Shown: positions 4,749 through 11,648 of the stretch, piece by piece | How the letters are laid out: each line of letters opens with the position of its first letter | How positions within the stretch are numbered: the first letter of the stretch is position 1 | Assembly: GCA_035697245.1 (NCBI GenBank) | Contig: DASSDH010000088.1 | Span: 1 to 11,648 of the forward strand | Source: JACVRX01 sp035697245 | Lineage (GTDB): Bacteria > Actinomycetota > Actinomycetes > Jiangellales > Jiangellaceae | Direction: 5' to 3' | Length of the DNA: 11,648 bases | Notes under the pieces: generated by a model | Databases searched by the model: none | The model's input: only the letters and a program-made list of their open reading frames with translations | What the model was told of the DNA's origin: nothing | Position numbers and translations under genes: made by a program

Positions 4749-7700
4749 GTGCACCTGAAGAGCCTGACGCTGCGGGGGTTCAAGTCCTTCGCCTCGTCGA
4801 CCACGCTGCACTTCGAGCCCGGCATCACCTGTGTCGTCGGGCCGAACGGGTCGGGCAAGTCCAACGTGGTCGACGCGTTGGCCTGGGTCATGGGTGAACA
4901 GGGCGCGAAGAGTCTGCGTGGTGGCCGGATGGATGACGTCATCTTTGCCGGCACGGCAGGGCGTCCGGCGCTGGGCCGGGCCGAGGTTCTTCTCACCATC
5001 GACAACACCGACGGCCTGTTGCCGATCGAGTACACCGAGGTGACCCTGTCCCGCACCATGTTCTCGGGCGGCGGTTCCGAGTACGCGATCAACGGGCGGA
5101 TTTGCCGGCTCCTCGACGTGCAAGAGCTGCTTTCGGACTCCGGCATCGGCCGGGAGATGCATGTCGTCGTCGGCCAGGGTCAGCTCGATTCGATCCTGAC
5201 GGCGACGCCGGAGGAGCGGCGCGGCTTCGTGGAGGAGGCCGCGGGGGTTCTCAAGCATCGAAAGCGCAAGGAGAAAGCCCTGCGCAAACTCGATGCGATG
5301 CAGGCGAATCTCACCCGCGTGCAGGACCTGACCGCAGAACTGCGCCGCCAGCTCGGGCCGTTGGGCAGACAAGCCGACATCGCCCGCCGCGCCAACGTCA
5401 TCCAGGCCGACCTGCGTGACGCCCGGCTGCGGCTGCTGGCCGACGAGCTGGCCGAAGCGCGCGCTGTCCTGGCTCGCGAGGTGGCCGCCGAGACCGCGCT
5501 GAGGGCGCACCAGGCCGAGATCGCCCGCGCTCTCGACGAAGCATCCAGTCGCGAGCGCGACGTCGAGGCCGAGGCACAGCAGGCCGCAGCGATGCTCGCG
5601 CGAGCGCAGGAGTGCTGGTACCGGCTGGCCAGCCTCCGTGAGCGCGTCGTCGGCACGGCCTCGCTCGCGCAGGAGCGAGCGCGGCACCTCACGGCACATG
5701 ACGAGGACAAGAGCACCGGCCCGGACGTCGACGCGATCGCGCGTGAGGCCGCGGCAGTGCGCGCCCAGGAGACAGAGCTCGCAGCGCAGGCAGCGACCGC
5801 TCGGACGACCCTCGACGCCGCCGTTGCCGAGCGGGCGGATGCCGAAGCAGCGCTGGACGGCGAGGAGCGACGGCTGGCCAATGTCATCCAGGCGGCCGCT
5901 GATCGCCGGGAGGGTCTGGCCCGGCTCAGCGGCCAGGTCGATGGGCTGCGGCGGCGAGCCGACGCCGCGGAGGCAGAGTTGGCCCGCCTGCGGTTGGCCC
6001 GCGAGAGCGCACTGAACAGCGCGGCTGAGGCGGAGCGAGAGTTCACCACCCTCGAGAACACCATCGCCGGGCTCTCCGTCGGCGAACAGGGCCTCGATGC
6101 CGAGCACGAACGGCTCCAGGAAGAGCTCGGCGACACCGAGGCGGCTCTCGCGGCAGCGCTGACGGACCAACGGGAGGCTGAACGGGAGCGCGCGGCTCTC
6201 GCGGCCCGCCGGGAGGCCCTGGAGCTGGGCCTGGCCCGTCGCGACGGAGTGGCCGCGCTGCTTGCGGACCCAGAGCGCATCGGCGGCCTGCGCGGGTCGG
6301 TGGCGGCGCTACTCGCGGTCGAACCGGGGTGGGAGACCGCGGTCGCCATCGCGCTCGGACCGGCAGCCGATGCCGTGGCCGTCGAGTCGCTCGATGATGC
6401 CGTCGCGGCGTTGCGTCGGCTCCGCGACGACGACCTCGGGCGTGCTGGCATGGTCGTCGCGACCGTGGACGACGAGGAGTCGACGCTGCCGCCGCTGCCG
6501 AGCGGGTTCCGATACCTGGCCGACTTGATCATCGTCCCGCCTTGGCTGCGGCCAGCGGTGACGGGCCTGCTGCGCGGTGTCGTGGCAGTCGACGACCTGC
6601 CGACGGCCCGGGCCCTGGTCGGCGAACTGCCCATGCTGGTCGCGGTCACTCCGCACGGCGACCTACTCGGCCGCGCCTTTGCCGCCGGCGGGTCGGCCGG
6701 CACGCCGAGCCGGCTGGAAGTGCAGGCCGCCCTCGAGGAAGCGGCTGATCAGCTGACGCGAGCAACAGACCACGTAACAGCGCTCGACGACGCCGTCGCG
6801 GCAGTCCGTCGTCGTCGAGATCACATCGCGGCGCAGGTCGGCGCAGCGCTGGCGCGATTACACGAGTCGGATGCCGAGCTCTCAGCGGTCGCCGAGCAGT
6901 TGGGGGCCCTCGGGCACGCAGCACGGTCTGCGGCTGCCGAAGCGGAACGGCTGGCAGCCGCGACCGCCGAGGCGGAGGCCGTACGGGACCAGGATGTGGC
7001 AGACCTGGCTGAACTGGAAGGACGGCTCACAGCGGCCGGATCAGCCGACGAGATCGACGCTGCTCCCTCGACCGAACCGCGAGACGCTTTGGCCAGCGCC
7101 GCCCAGGTGGCGCGCCAGGCGGAGACCGAAGCGAGACTCGGGTTGCGGACCGTTGAAGAACGGATGCGGGCGCTCACCGGCCGCGCCGAGGCCCTCGAGC
7201 GGGCCGCCTCCGACGAGCGGGAGGCGCGAACGCAAGCGGCCGCGCTGGCAGAGCGCCGAGCCCGGACGGCGGCTACGGCGGCTGCGGTCGCCCGGGGCGC
7301 CGCGCTGGCACGTGACCGGCTGGAGCGCTCGTTGGCATCAGCGGAGTCGCAACGGTCAGCCCTGGAGCGCAGTCGCGAGCAGTACGACACCGAGCTGTCC
7401 TCCATTCGCCAGCTGATGGCACGCCGGCGCGAGGAGCTCGACGAGGTCACGTCGGCGATACACCGTGACGAGCTCGCACTGGCCGAGCACCGGATGCGAA
7501 CGGAAGCGCTGGAGGCGAGGGGTCTGGAGGAGTTCGGTGTCGATCCCGCCACGCTTCTCGGCGACTACGGGCCGGACCAGCCGCTGCCCGTCGTCCATCC
7601 GGTCGACGGGGAGACAACAGCACCGTATGCGCGCGAGGAGCAGCTTAAGCGGGCGCGAGCGGCCGAGCGGGAGCTTGCCCTGTTGGGCCGGGTCAATCCA

Positions 7701-8291
7701 CTGGCACTCGAGGAGTTCGCGGCGTTGGAGGAGCGGCACGCCTTCCTGGTCGAGCAACTCGAAGACCTGCGGCGCACTCGGCGCGACCTGCTCGACATCG
7801 TCGGAGAAGTCGACGACCGCGTGCAACAGATCTTCGCCGCTGCTTACGAAGACACCGCCCGGGAGTTCGCCGACGTTTTCGCCCGGCTTTTTCCCGGCGG
7901 CGAGGGCCGGTTGGTGCTCACCGAACCGGACGACATGCTCGCGACCGGCATCGACGTCGAGGCGCGACCTCCCGGTAAGCGGATCAAGCGGCTGTCACTG
8001 CTCTCCGGCGGCGAACGGGCTCTGGTTGCCGTCGCCTTCCTCATCGCGCTGTTCAAGGCCCGACCAAGTCCGTTCTATGTCCTCGACGAGGTCGAGGCCG
8101 CCCTCGACGAGGTCAATCTGGGGCGGCTGCTGGAGATCTACGAGGAGCTTCGGGAGGACAGCCAGCTCATCGTCGTAACGCACCAGCAGCGCACGATGGA
8201 GGTTGCGGACGCGCTCTACGGCGTGTCGATGCGCAACGACGGGGTCACCGCGGTGATCAGTCAGCGGATCCGGGAGACCGAGCCGGCCTGA
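4749..8291 (+). CDS. smc: Chromosome partition protein SMC
   Basis: SMC is the ATPase core of bacterial condensin (with ScpA and ScpB), which organises and segregates the chromosome. The 1180-residue product is full length. The N-terminal head starts MHLKSLTLRGFKSFAS and holds the Walker A motif GPNGSGKS (31-38), followed by the conserved EEAAGVLKHRKRKEKALRKL region. Two Ala/Glu/Arg-rich coiled-coil arms flank the hinge at residues about 510-660 (from GGLRGSVAALL to near SRLEVQAAL). The C-terminal head carries the ABC signature LSGGERALVAVAF (about 1085-1097) and the Walker B segment FYVLDEVEAALDEVN starting at 1109, with catalytic E1114, then the D-loop and the VVTHQ switch. The GTG start lacks a ribosome binding site. 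The gene is the last of the + strand block and runs head-on into the sugar transporter genes. Confidence 0.97.
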   Translation: MHLKSLTLRGFKSFASSTTLHFEPGITCVVGPNGSGKSNVVDALAWVMGEQGAKSLRGGRMDDVIFAGTAGRPALGRAEVLLTIDNTDGLLPIEYTEVTLSRTMFSGGGSEYAINGRICRLLDVQELLSDSGIGREMHVVVGQGQLDSILTATPEERRGFVEEAAGVLKHRKRKEKALRKLDAMQANLTRVQDLTAELRRQLGPLGRQADIARRANVIQADLRDARLRLLADELAEARAVLAREVAAETALRAHQAEIARALDEASSRERDVEAEAQQAAAMLARAQECWYRLASLRERVVGTASLAQERARHLTAHDEDKSTGPDVDAIAREAAAVRAQETELAAQAATARTTLDAAVAERADAEAALDGEERRLANVIQAAADRREGLARLSGQVDGLRRRADAAEAELARLRLARESALNSAAEAEREFTTLENTIAGLSVGEQGLDAEHERLQEELGDTEAALAAALTDQREAERERAALAARREALELGLARRDGVAALLADPERIGGLRGSVAALLAVEPGWETAVAIALGPAADAVAVESLDDAVAALRRLRDDDLGRAGMVVATVDDEESTLPPLPSGFRYLADLIIVPPWLRPAVTGLLRGVVAVDDLPTARALVGELPMLVAVTPHGDLLGRAFAAGGSAGTPSRLEVQAALEEAADQLTRATDHVTALDDAVAAVRRRRDHIAAQVGAALARLHESDAELSAVAEQLGALGHAARSAAAEAERLAAATAEAEAVRDQDVADLAELEGRLTAAGSADEIDAAPSTEPRDALASAAQVARQAETEARLGLRTVEERMRALTGRAEALERAASDEREARTQAAALAERRARTAATAAAVARGAALARDRLERSLASAESQRSALERSREQYDTELSSIRQLMARRREELDEVTSAIHRDELALAEHRMRTEALEARGLEEFGVDPATLLGDYGPDQPLPVVHPVDGETTAPYAREEQLKRARAAERELALLGRVNPLALEEFAALEERHAFLVEQLEDLRRTRRDLLDIVGEVDDRVQQIFAAAYEDTAREFADVFARLFPGGEGRLVLTEPDDMLATGIDVEARPPGKRIKRLSLLSGGERALVAVAFLIALFKARPSPFYVLDEVEAALDEVNLGRLLEIYEELREDSQLIVVTHQQRTMEVADALYGVSMRNDGVTAVISQRIRETEPA

Positions 8292-8321
8292 CTGCGTCAG
8301 CCCTTCGTCGAGCCCTCGACG
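8288..8321. terminator. Possible bidirectional hairpin region between convergent genes
   Basis: CTGAC-TGC-GTCAG (8288-8300) is a perfect 5-bp stem that contains the smc stop (8289-8291) and the opposing permease stop (8297-8299). Directly beyond it CGTCGA-GCCC-TCGACG (8306-8321) forms a 6-bp stem inside the permease tail. Neither is followed by a T-tract, so this would be an actinobacterial stem-only terminator at most. Confidence 0.35.
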
Positions 8322-9100
8322 ATGCCCTGGATGAAGTGCCGTTGCAAGACGAGGTACACGATCACGACCGGCAGAGCGACGATTACCGCCCCGGCTGCGA
8401 GTAGGGCCACGCCGGATGTGTACTGCCCCTGGAAGAACGCGAGCCCAAGCGGTGCCGTCCGCAGGTTCTCACTCGTCACCATCACCAACGGGATCAAGAA
8501 CTCGTTCCACGTCCACATGAAGATGAGCAGCGTGAGCGTCACGATGGCCGGGCGCCCCATCGGAGCGAGCACCCGCCAGAGCGTCTGCCAATGACCGGCG
8601 CCGTCGATGCGCGCTGCCTCCACCACGTCGCGTGAGCTGGACAGGAAGTACGCGCGCATCCAGAACGTGCCGAAAGCGACTGACTGAGCCACCTGCGGCA
8701 GGATCAGGGCGACATAGGTGTTGGTCAGGTCGAGCGCGCGCAGGTCAAAGTACAGGGGCACGACGATCGCCTCTGTTGGCACCATGATGCCGACGAGCAT
8801 CGTCCAGAACAGCAGGGCCCGACCTGGGAAGCGCATCGTGCCGAACGCATAGCCGCTCAGAATCGACAGGAAGGTTGCAATACTCACCGTGATTGCGCTC
8901 ACCACGACGCTGGAGCGCAGGTACGTCCCGAACCGGCCCTGCTCCCACGCCCCTTCAAAGTTGGCCAGGCCCCCCGCGGCGTCGCCGGACAGGTCAGGGC
9001 TGACCGCAAGGTCCACGATCATGACCAGCGGGTACAGGGCGTACACGGCGAAGACCACGAGCACCACGTAGTTCAGCGTCCGCTCGCGCGCAGAGATCAT
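8297..9100 (-). CDS. Carbohydrate ABC transporter permease, MalG type
   Basis: The 267-residue inner-membrane protein is one of two channel subunits of a CUT1-family sugar importer. Six hydrophobic segments are apparent, starting at about residues 10, 65, 97, 130, 186 and 232. The cytoplasmic EAA loop, EAARIDGAGHWQTLWRVLAP (161-180), docks the ATPase subunit. The C-terminal QRHFIQGIVEGSTKG is characteristic of MalG-type permeases. Its ATG overlaps the stop of the preceding permease as ATGA (9097-9100), so translation is coupled; no separate strong ribosome binding site is visible. It is the last gene of the cluster and ends five bases from the smc stop on the other strand. The sugar transported cannot be read from the sequence. 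Confidence 0.92.
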   Translation of the reverse strand: MISARERTLNYVVLVVFAVYALYPLVMIVDLAVSPDLSGDAAGGLANFEGAWEQGRFGTYLRSSVVVSAITVSIATFLSILSGYAFGTMRFPGRALLFWTMLVGIMVPTEAIVVPLYFDLRALDLTNTYVALILPQVAQSVAFGTFWMRAYFLSSSRDVVEAARIDGAGHWQTLWRVLAPMGRPAIVTLTLLIFMWTWNEFLIPLVMVTSENLRTAPLGLAFFQGQYTSGVALLAAGAVIVALPVVIVYLVLQRHFIQGIVEGSTKG

Positions 9101-10038
9101 GGCTGTTCACCGATGCGGGCGATCACAAGGTTAAGCAGCAGAATGATGGCTGTGAGCGTCACCCCGATCGCCGCGGCAGAGCCAACCGCACCGAGTTCGA
9201 ACGCTCGCCGATACACCTCGTAGGACGGAACGGTGGTCGCGTTGCCTGGCCCGCCGCCTGTGGTCACGTACACCAAGTCGAAGGTGCGCAGCGCCGCGAT
9301 CACCGTGAGAGTAAGGGCGACGACGATCTCGTTGCGCACCGCGGGCAGGGTGACGCTGACGAATTCCCGGATCGGCCCCGCGCCGTCGATCCGGGCGGCT
9401 TCGTAGAGCTCCCGCGGGATCTTCCCGGTGCCGGCGAGAAAGAGGACGAAACACAGCCCGATGCTCACCCACGTACCGACCATGCCCACTGCGGGCAGGG
9501 CGAGATCGAAGTCGCCGAGCCAGCCGCGGGCCAGGTCGCCGAGGCCGACAAATCGGAGCACGTCGTTGATCGGTCCGTCCGGTGCATAGATCTGCCGCCA
9601 GGTGACGGCGACGACGACCATGGCGACGACTTGCGGCAGGAAGATCACGGTCCGGAAGAACGTCAGGCCACGGACCCGCGCTCGCGCTACGACGGATGCG
9701 AGGACCAGCCCGACCGCCGTCGGAATGAGGGCGAAGAAGACCACGAGGACCGCCGCGTGACCGAAGGCGGCTCGCAAGGCCGGATCGGCCAGGATGTCGG
9801 CGTAGTTCCGCAGGCCGACCCAGCCGCCGAGGGTGAGGCCATCCCACTTGTAGAACGAGATCTGCACGGCGCGAACGAGTGGGAAGAGCAGGAACACCGC
9901 GTAGATGACCAACGCGGGCGCGACGTAGACATAGCCGACCCGACGCGGCTCCCCAGGTGGTGCTCCGCGGCGTTCCCGCCGAGCCGATCGGTCCGCGGCG
10001 GCAGCCGACGCCGCCGTCTGGGCCTCAGCCGCCGACAA
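9097..10038 (-). CDS. Carbohydrate ABC transporter permease, MalF/UgpA type
   Basis: The 313-residue inner-membrane protein is the partner channel subunit of the CUT1 importer. An Ala/Arg-rich cytoplasmic N-terminus of about 33 residues is followed by hydrophobic segments near residues 35-58, 92-118, 128-148, 182-203, 236-256 and 287-307. The EAA loop is EAARIDGAGPIREFVSVTLP (213-232), and the TTGGGPGNAT motif at 259-268 is typical of this family. The best available start is a TTG at 10038, which overlaps the end of the binding-protein gene by 14 bases; no ATG or GTG lies between it and the first membrane segment, so TTG seems real, or the start lies further upstream in overlap. Its stop overlaps the ATG of the second permease. 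Confidence 0.9.
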   Translation of the reverse strand: MSAAEAQTAASAAAADRSARRERRGAPPGEPRRVGYVYVAPALVIYAVFLLFPLVRAVQISFYKWDGLTLGGWVGLRNYADILADPALRAAFGHAAVLVVFFALIPTAVGLVLASVVARARVRGLTFFRTVIFLPQVVAMVVVAVTWRQIYAPDGPINDVLRFVGLGDLARGWLGDFDLALPAVGMVGTWVSIGLCFVLFLAGTGKIPRELYEAARIDGAGPIREFVSVTLPAVRNEIVVALTLTVIAALRTFDLVYVTTGGGPGNATTVPSYEVYRRAFELGAVGSAAAIGVTLTAIILLLNLVIARIGEQP

Positions 10039-11374
10039 AGCTCTCGTACTCCGCCTGAAGCTGCTCCAGGAACTCGCTCGGCTCGGTCTCCCCGGCCATC
10101 AACGCCTGCACCTGGGCGGTCAGCAGGTCGTAGGAGTTGGGCGTGGCGTAGTCCAGGTACGGCAACAGACCGTCACTTCCGGTGACGGCATCCCACGCAG
10201 CGAAGGCCTCTCCCTGCAGCGATGCGGACACCTGCTGCTCAGATGCCTCGACGACGGGGAGGTTGCCTTTCTCGGTGACGATCTCCATGGCATCGAAGCT
10301 GGTGATGTAGTCGATGTACGCAGCCGCCGCGTCGGCGTCCTCGGTGGCGTCGGTGACGGCGAATGGCAGGCTCGTCCCACCGGTGGCGACGGGCATGTCC
10401 GTGCCGGGAGCGATCAGAACAGTGAAGCCGACGTCGTCGCCCATCGCGTCCATGAGGTCGGCGAGCAGCCATGTGCCGCCGAGCATGAACACGCCCTCGC
10501 CCTGGGCGAATGCCTGCCACGCATCGTCCGGCGTGATGCCGTTGAACTCTGGCGTGACGTAGCCTGCGTCGACCCAGTCGACGAGGGTCTGCGCGGCCTG
10601 CAGGTTCTCCTCCGTGGTCCACTCCGCGCCAGGACGCCCGAAGCCGAGATCGCGGATCTGGTCCGCCGGCGTGTACCGGCTCTGGACGGCGCCGAACAGG
10701 TGGATGCCGGGCCAAGCCTCGAGGTTGCCGAACTGGAGGGGCAGTTGGCCGGCGGCTTTGGCCGCGGCGAGCGCTGCATCCAGATCGTCCCATGTCACCG
10801 GCGCATCGATGCCGAGCTGAGCGAGCAGTGCCTTGTTGTAGTAGAACCCCACGACCTCGCCCATCTGCGGCAGCCCCCACAGCGAGCCTTCGCCGAAGGT
10901 CACGCCGTCCTCGGTGTAGCTGGAGTAGGACAGGATGGATGTCGGGAAGCGGTCCGGCCAGGCGTACGCCGCCCGATAGGGGTCGAGATTGGTGAGTAAT
11001 CCCGCCTGCACGAAGGCGCCCATGTCGGCCCGTCCGTTGTTGGCCTGCACCACGTCCGGTGGCTCGTCGTCGGTGATTGCGAGCCGCAGGGTTGCCTGCA
11101 AGTCTTCGAAGGATCGTGACACCCGCTCGATCGTGATGTTGGGGTACTCGTCCTGGAAGGCGGCATTGAGCGCCTCGATCTGGGCGTCCTGACCGCCGCG
11201 GACCTCTTGGTCCCAGACCGTGAGAGTGACCTCACCCAGGCTCGCAGGATCCGTGTTGATCTCGCCGGCGCCGTAAGGCGTCTCCGCGTCGCCGCCGGCC
11301 GAACCGGATCCTGGCGCGCACGCCGCGATCACCAGCGCGGTCAGTGCGACAGCAGCGCAATGCGGTCGCCGCAT
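10025..11374 (-). CDS. Carbohydrate ABC transporter substrate-binding lipoprotein (family 1)
   Basis: This extracellular sugar-binding protein delivers substrate to the two permeases. From ATG 11374 it has 449 residues. A lipoprotein signal (MRRPHCAAVALTALVIAAC) ends at lipidated C19 with lipobox I-A-A-C, followed by a Gly/Ser-rich linker. The mature part has family 1 solute-binding features: EVTLTVWDQE opening the first lobe, PPDVVQANNGRADMGAFVQAG, the GLPQMGEVVGFYYNK segment typical of sugar binders, and WQAFAQGEGVFMLGGTWLLAD. An earlier in-frame ATG at 11377 lies beside it; AGAGGA at 11381-11386 is better spaced for 11374. A much longer in-frame reading to 11500 is unlikely because it runs through the kinase gene. 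The ligand is unknown. Confidence 0.93.
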   Translation of the reverse strand: MRRPHCAAVALTALVIAACAPGSGSAGGDAETPYGAGEINTDPASLGEVTLTVWDQEVRGGQDAQIEALNAAFQDEYPNITIERVSRSFEDLQATLRLAITDDEPPDVVQANNGRADMGAFVQAGLLTNLDPYRAAYAWPDRFPTSILSYSSYTEDGVTFGEGSLWGLPQMGEVVGFYYNKALLAQLGIDAPVTWDDLDAALAAAKAAGQLPLQFGNLEAWPGIHLFGAVQSRYTPADQIRDLGFGRPGAEWTTEENLQAAQTLVDWVDAGYVTPEFNGITPDDAWQAFAQGEGVFMLGGTWLLADLMDAMGDDVGFTVLIAPGTDMPVATGGTSLPFAVTDATEDADAAAAYIDYITSFDAMEIVTEKGNLPVVEASEQQVSASLQGEAFAAWDAVTGSDGLLPYLDYATPNSYDLLTAQVQALMAGETEPSEFLEQLQAEYESFVGG

Positions 11375-11380
11375 CATTGG

Positions 11381-11386
11381 TCCTCT
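11381..11386 (-). promoter_or_regulatory. Ribosome binding site of the sugar-binding protein
   Basis: Read on the minus strand, AGAGGA lies six bases before ATG 11374 and three before ATG 11377, within the 16-base gap after the kinase stop. The spacing favours 11374. Confidence 0.55.
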
Positions 11387-11390
11387 CGGG

Positions 11391-11648
11391 TCATCGGTGT
11401 CGAAAACCGATCGTCGCCTGTGCGCGGCGCAGGTCGGTTGGTTGCCACGCCGGTGGGATGAGCTGGTTGAGGAATGCGTACGCTTCGGTGTCGCCGCCAA
11501 CAGGCCGATGCGCCCACCAGGCGGCGATATCCGCCCAGCCCGGTGAGGACAGCGAGCCGCCGTTGTGCTGCACGGACAGCGCAGCGCACAGATTGGCGAA
11601 CCGCAGCCGCTGTTCCAGCGACCACCTCGCCAGTGTGCCGACGATGAA
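11391..11648 (-). CDS. PfkB-family carbohydrate kinase, C-terminal end (5' part outside window)
   Basis: The minus-strand frame is open from the right edge to a TGA at 11391-11393 and gives 85 residues. It reads GTLARWSLEQRLRFANLCAA and then ALSVQHNGGSLSSPGWADIA, the C-terminal helix and tail of actinobacterial PfkB (ribokinase-like) sugar kinases, where an alanine-rich helix after the lost GAGD active-site loop is followed by a Gly-Gly/Pro-rich segment. A shorter reading from a GTG at 11573 is not the true start. The stop lies 16 bases before the binding-protein ATG, so the kinase is probably the preceding gene of the same operon and phosphorylates the imported sugar. The ATP-binding and catalytic motifs are outside the window, so the family call rests on the tail alone. 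Confidence 0.7.
   Translation of the reverse strand, partial: FIVGTLARWSLEQRLRFANLCAALSVQHNGGSLSSPGWADIAAWWAHRPVGGDTEAYAFLNQLIPPAWQPTDLRRAQATIGFRHR

Noticed and set aside
4629..6170. Long minus-strand open frame of about 513 codons opposite smc
   Set aside because: It is antisense to well-conserved smc codons, its product is low-complexity Leu/Arg/Gly with no family motif, and such frames are expected at this GC content.
5180..6703. Second long minus-strand open frame of about 507 codons opposite smc
   Set aside because: The product is almost entirely Ser/Arg/Ala, the mirror image of coiled-coil codons, with no recognisable domain.
11374..11625. 83-codon minus-strand frame next to the binding protein
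   Set aside because: It overlaps the kinase C-terminus, which has a clear family match in another frame, and its product is Arg-rich and featureless.
1..11648. Search for CRISPR arrays, tRNA or rRNA genes, insertion sequences, parS-like sites and defence genes
   Set aside because: None was seen on reading both strands; all substantial coding sequence is accounted for by housekeeping genes and the sugar transporter cluster.

Overview
The window reads as chromosome from a high-GC actinomycete. The GC content is high throughout, GTG and TTG starts are common, and the gene order rsmD-coaD-sepIVA-DUF177-rpmF-rnc-fpg-acyP-smc is the conserved actinobacterial block known from Mycobacterium and Streptomyces. 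I cannot place it below that level with confidence.

Positions 1 to about 8291 (+ strand) are housekeeping genes packed almost end to end. They are the end of rsmD (16S rRNA methylation), coaD (coenzyme A synthesis), a SepIVA/DivIVA-like septation protein, DUF177/YceD with ribosomal protein L32, RNase III, formamidopyrimidine-DNA glycosylase, acylphosphatase, a small conserved coiled-coil protein, and full-length SMC. Small gaps and overlaps suggest two or three transcription units. A candidate promoter precedes DUF177 (about 1532-1560), a weaker one precedes the small coiled-coil gene (about 4362-4390), and a -10-like hexamer sits directly before smc (4737-4742), where transcription may be leaderless.

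Positions 8297-11648 (- strand) converge on smc with a 5-nt gap between stop codons. They hold a carbohydrate uptake cluster, transcribed from right to left: the C-terminal end of a PfkB-type sugar kinase, a lipoprotein sugar-binding protein, and two MalF/MalG-type permeases that overlap by an ATGA. No ATPase is visible, so the transporter probably borrows a shared MsmK/UgpC-type ATPase or one outside the window. The cluster lies where ftsY often follows smc in actinobacteria, so it is probably an accessory insertion or rearrangement.

No RNA genes, mobile elements, CRISPR arrays or new multi-gene defence-like systems are visible. Points worth a second look are a 5 x 12-bp in-frame tandem repeat inserted into fpg, a probable leaderless smc transcript, a near-palindrome holding both convergent stop codons, a cysteine-free L32, and the kinase-led, ATPase-less sugar cluster.
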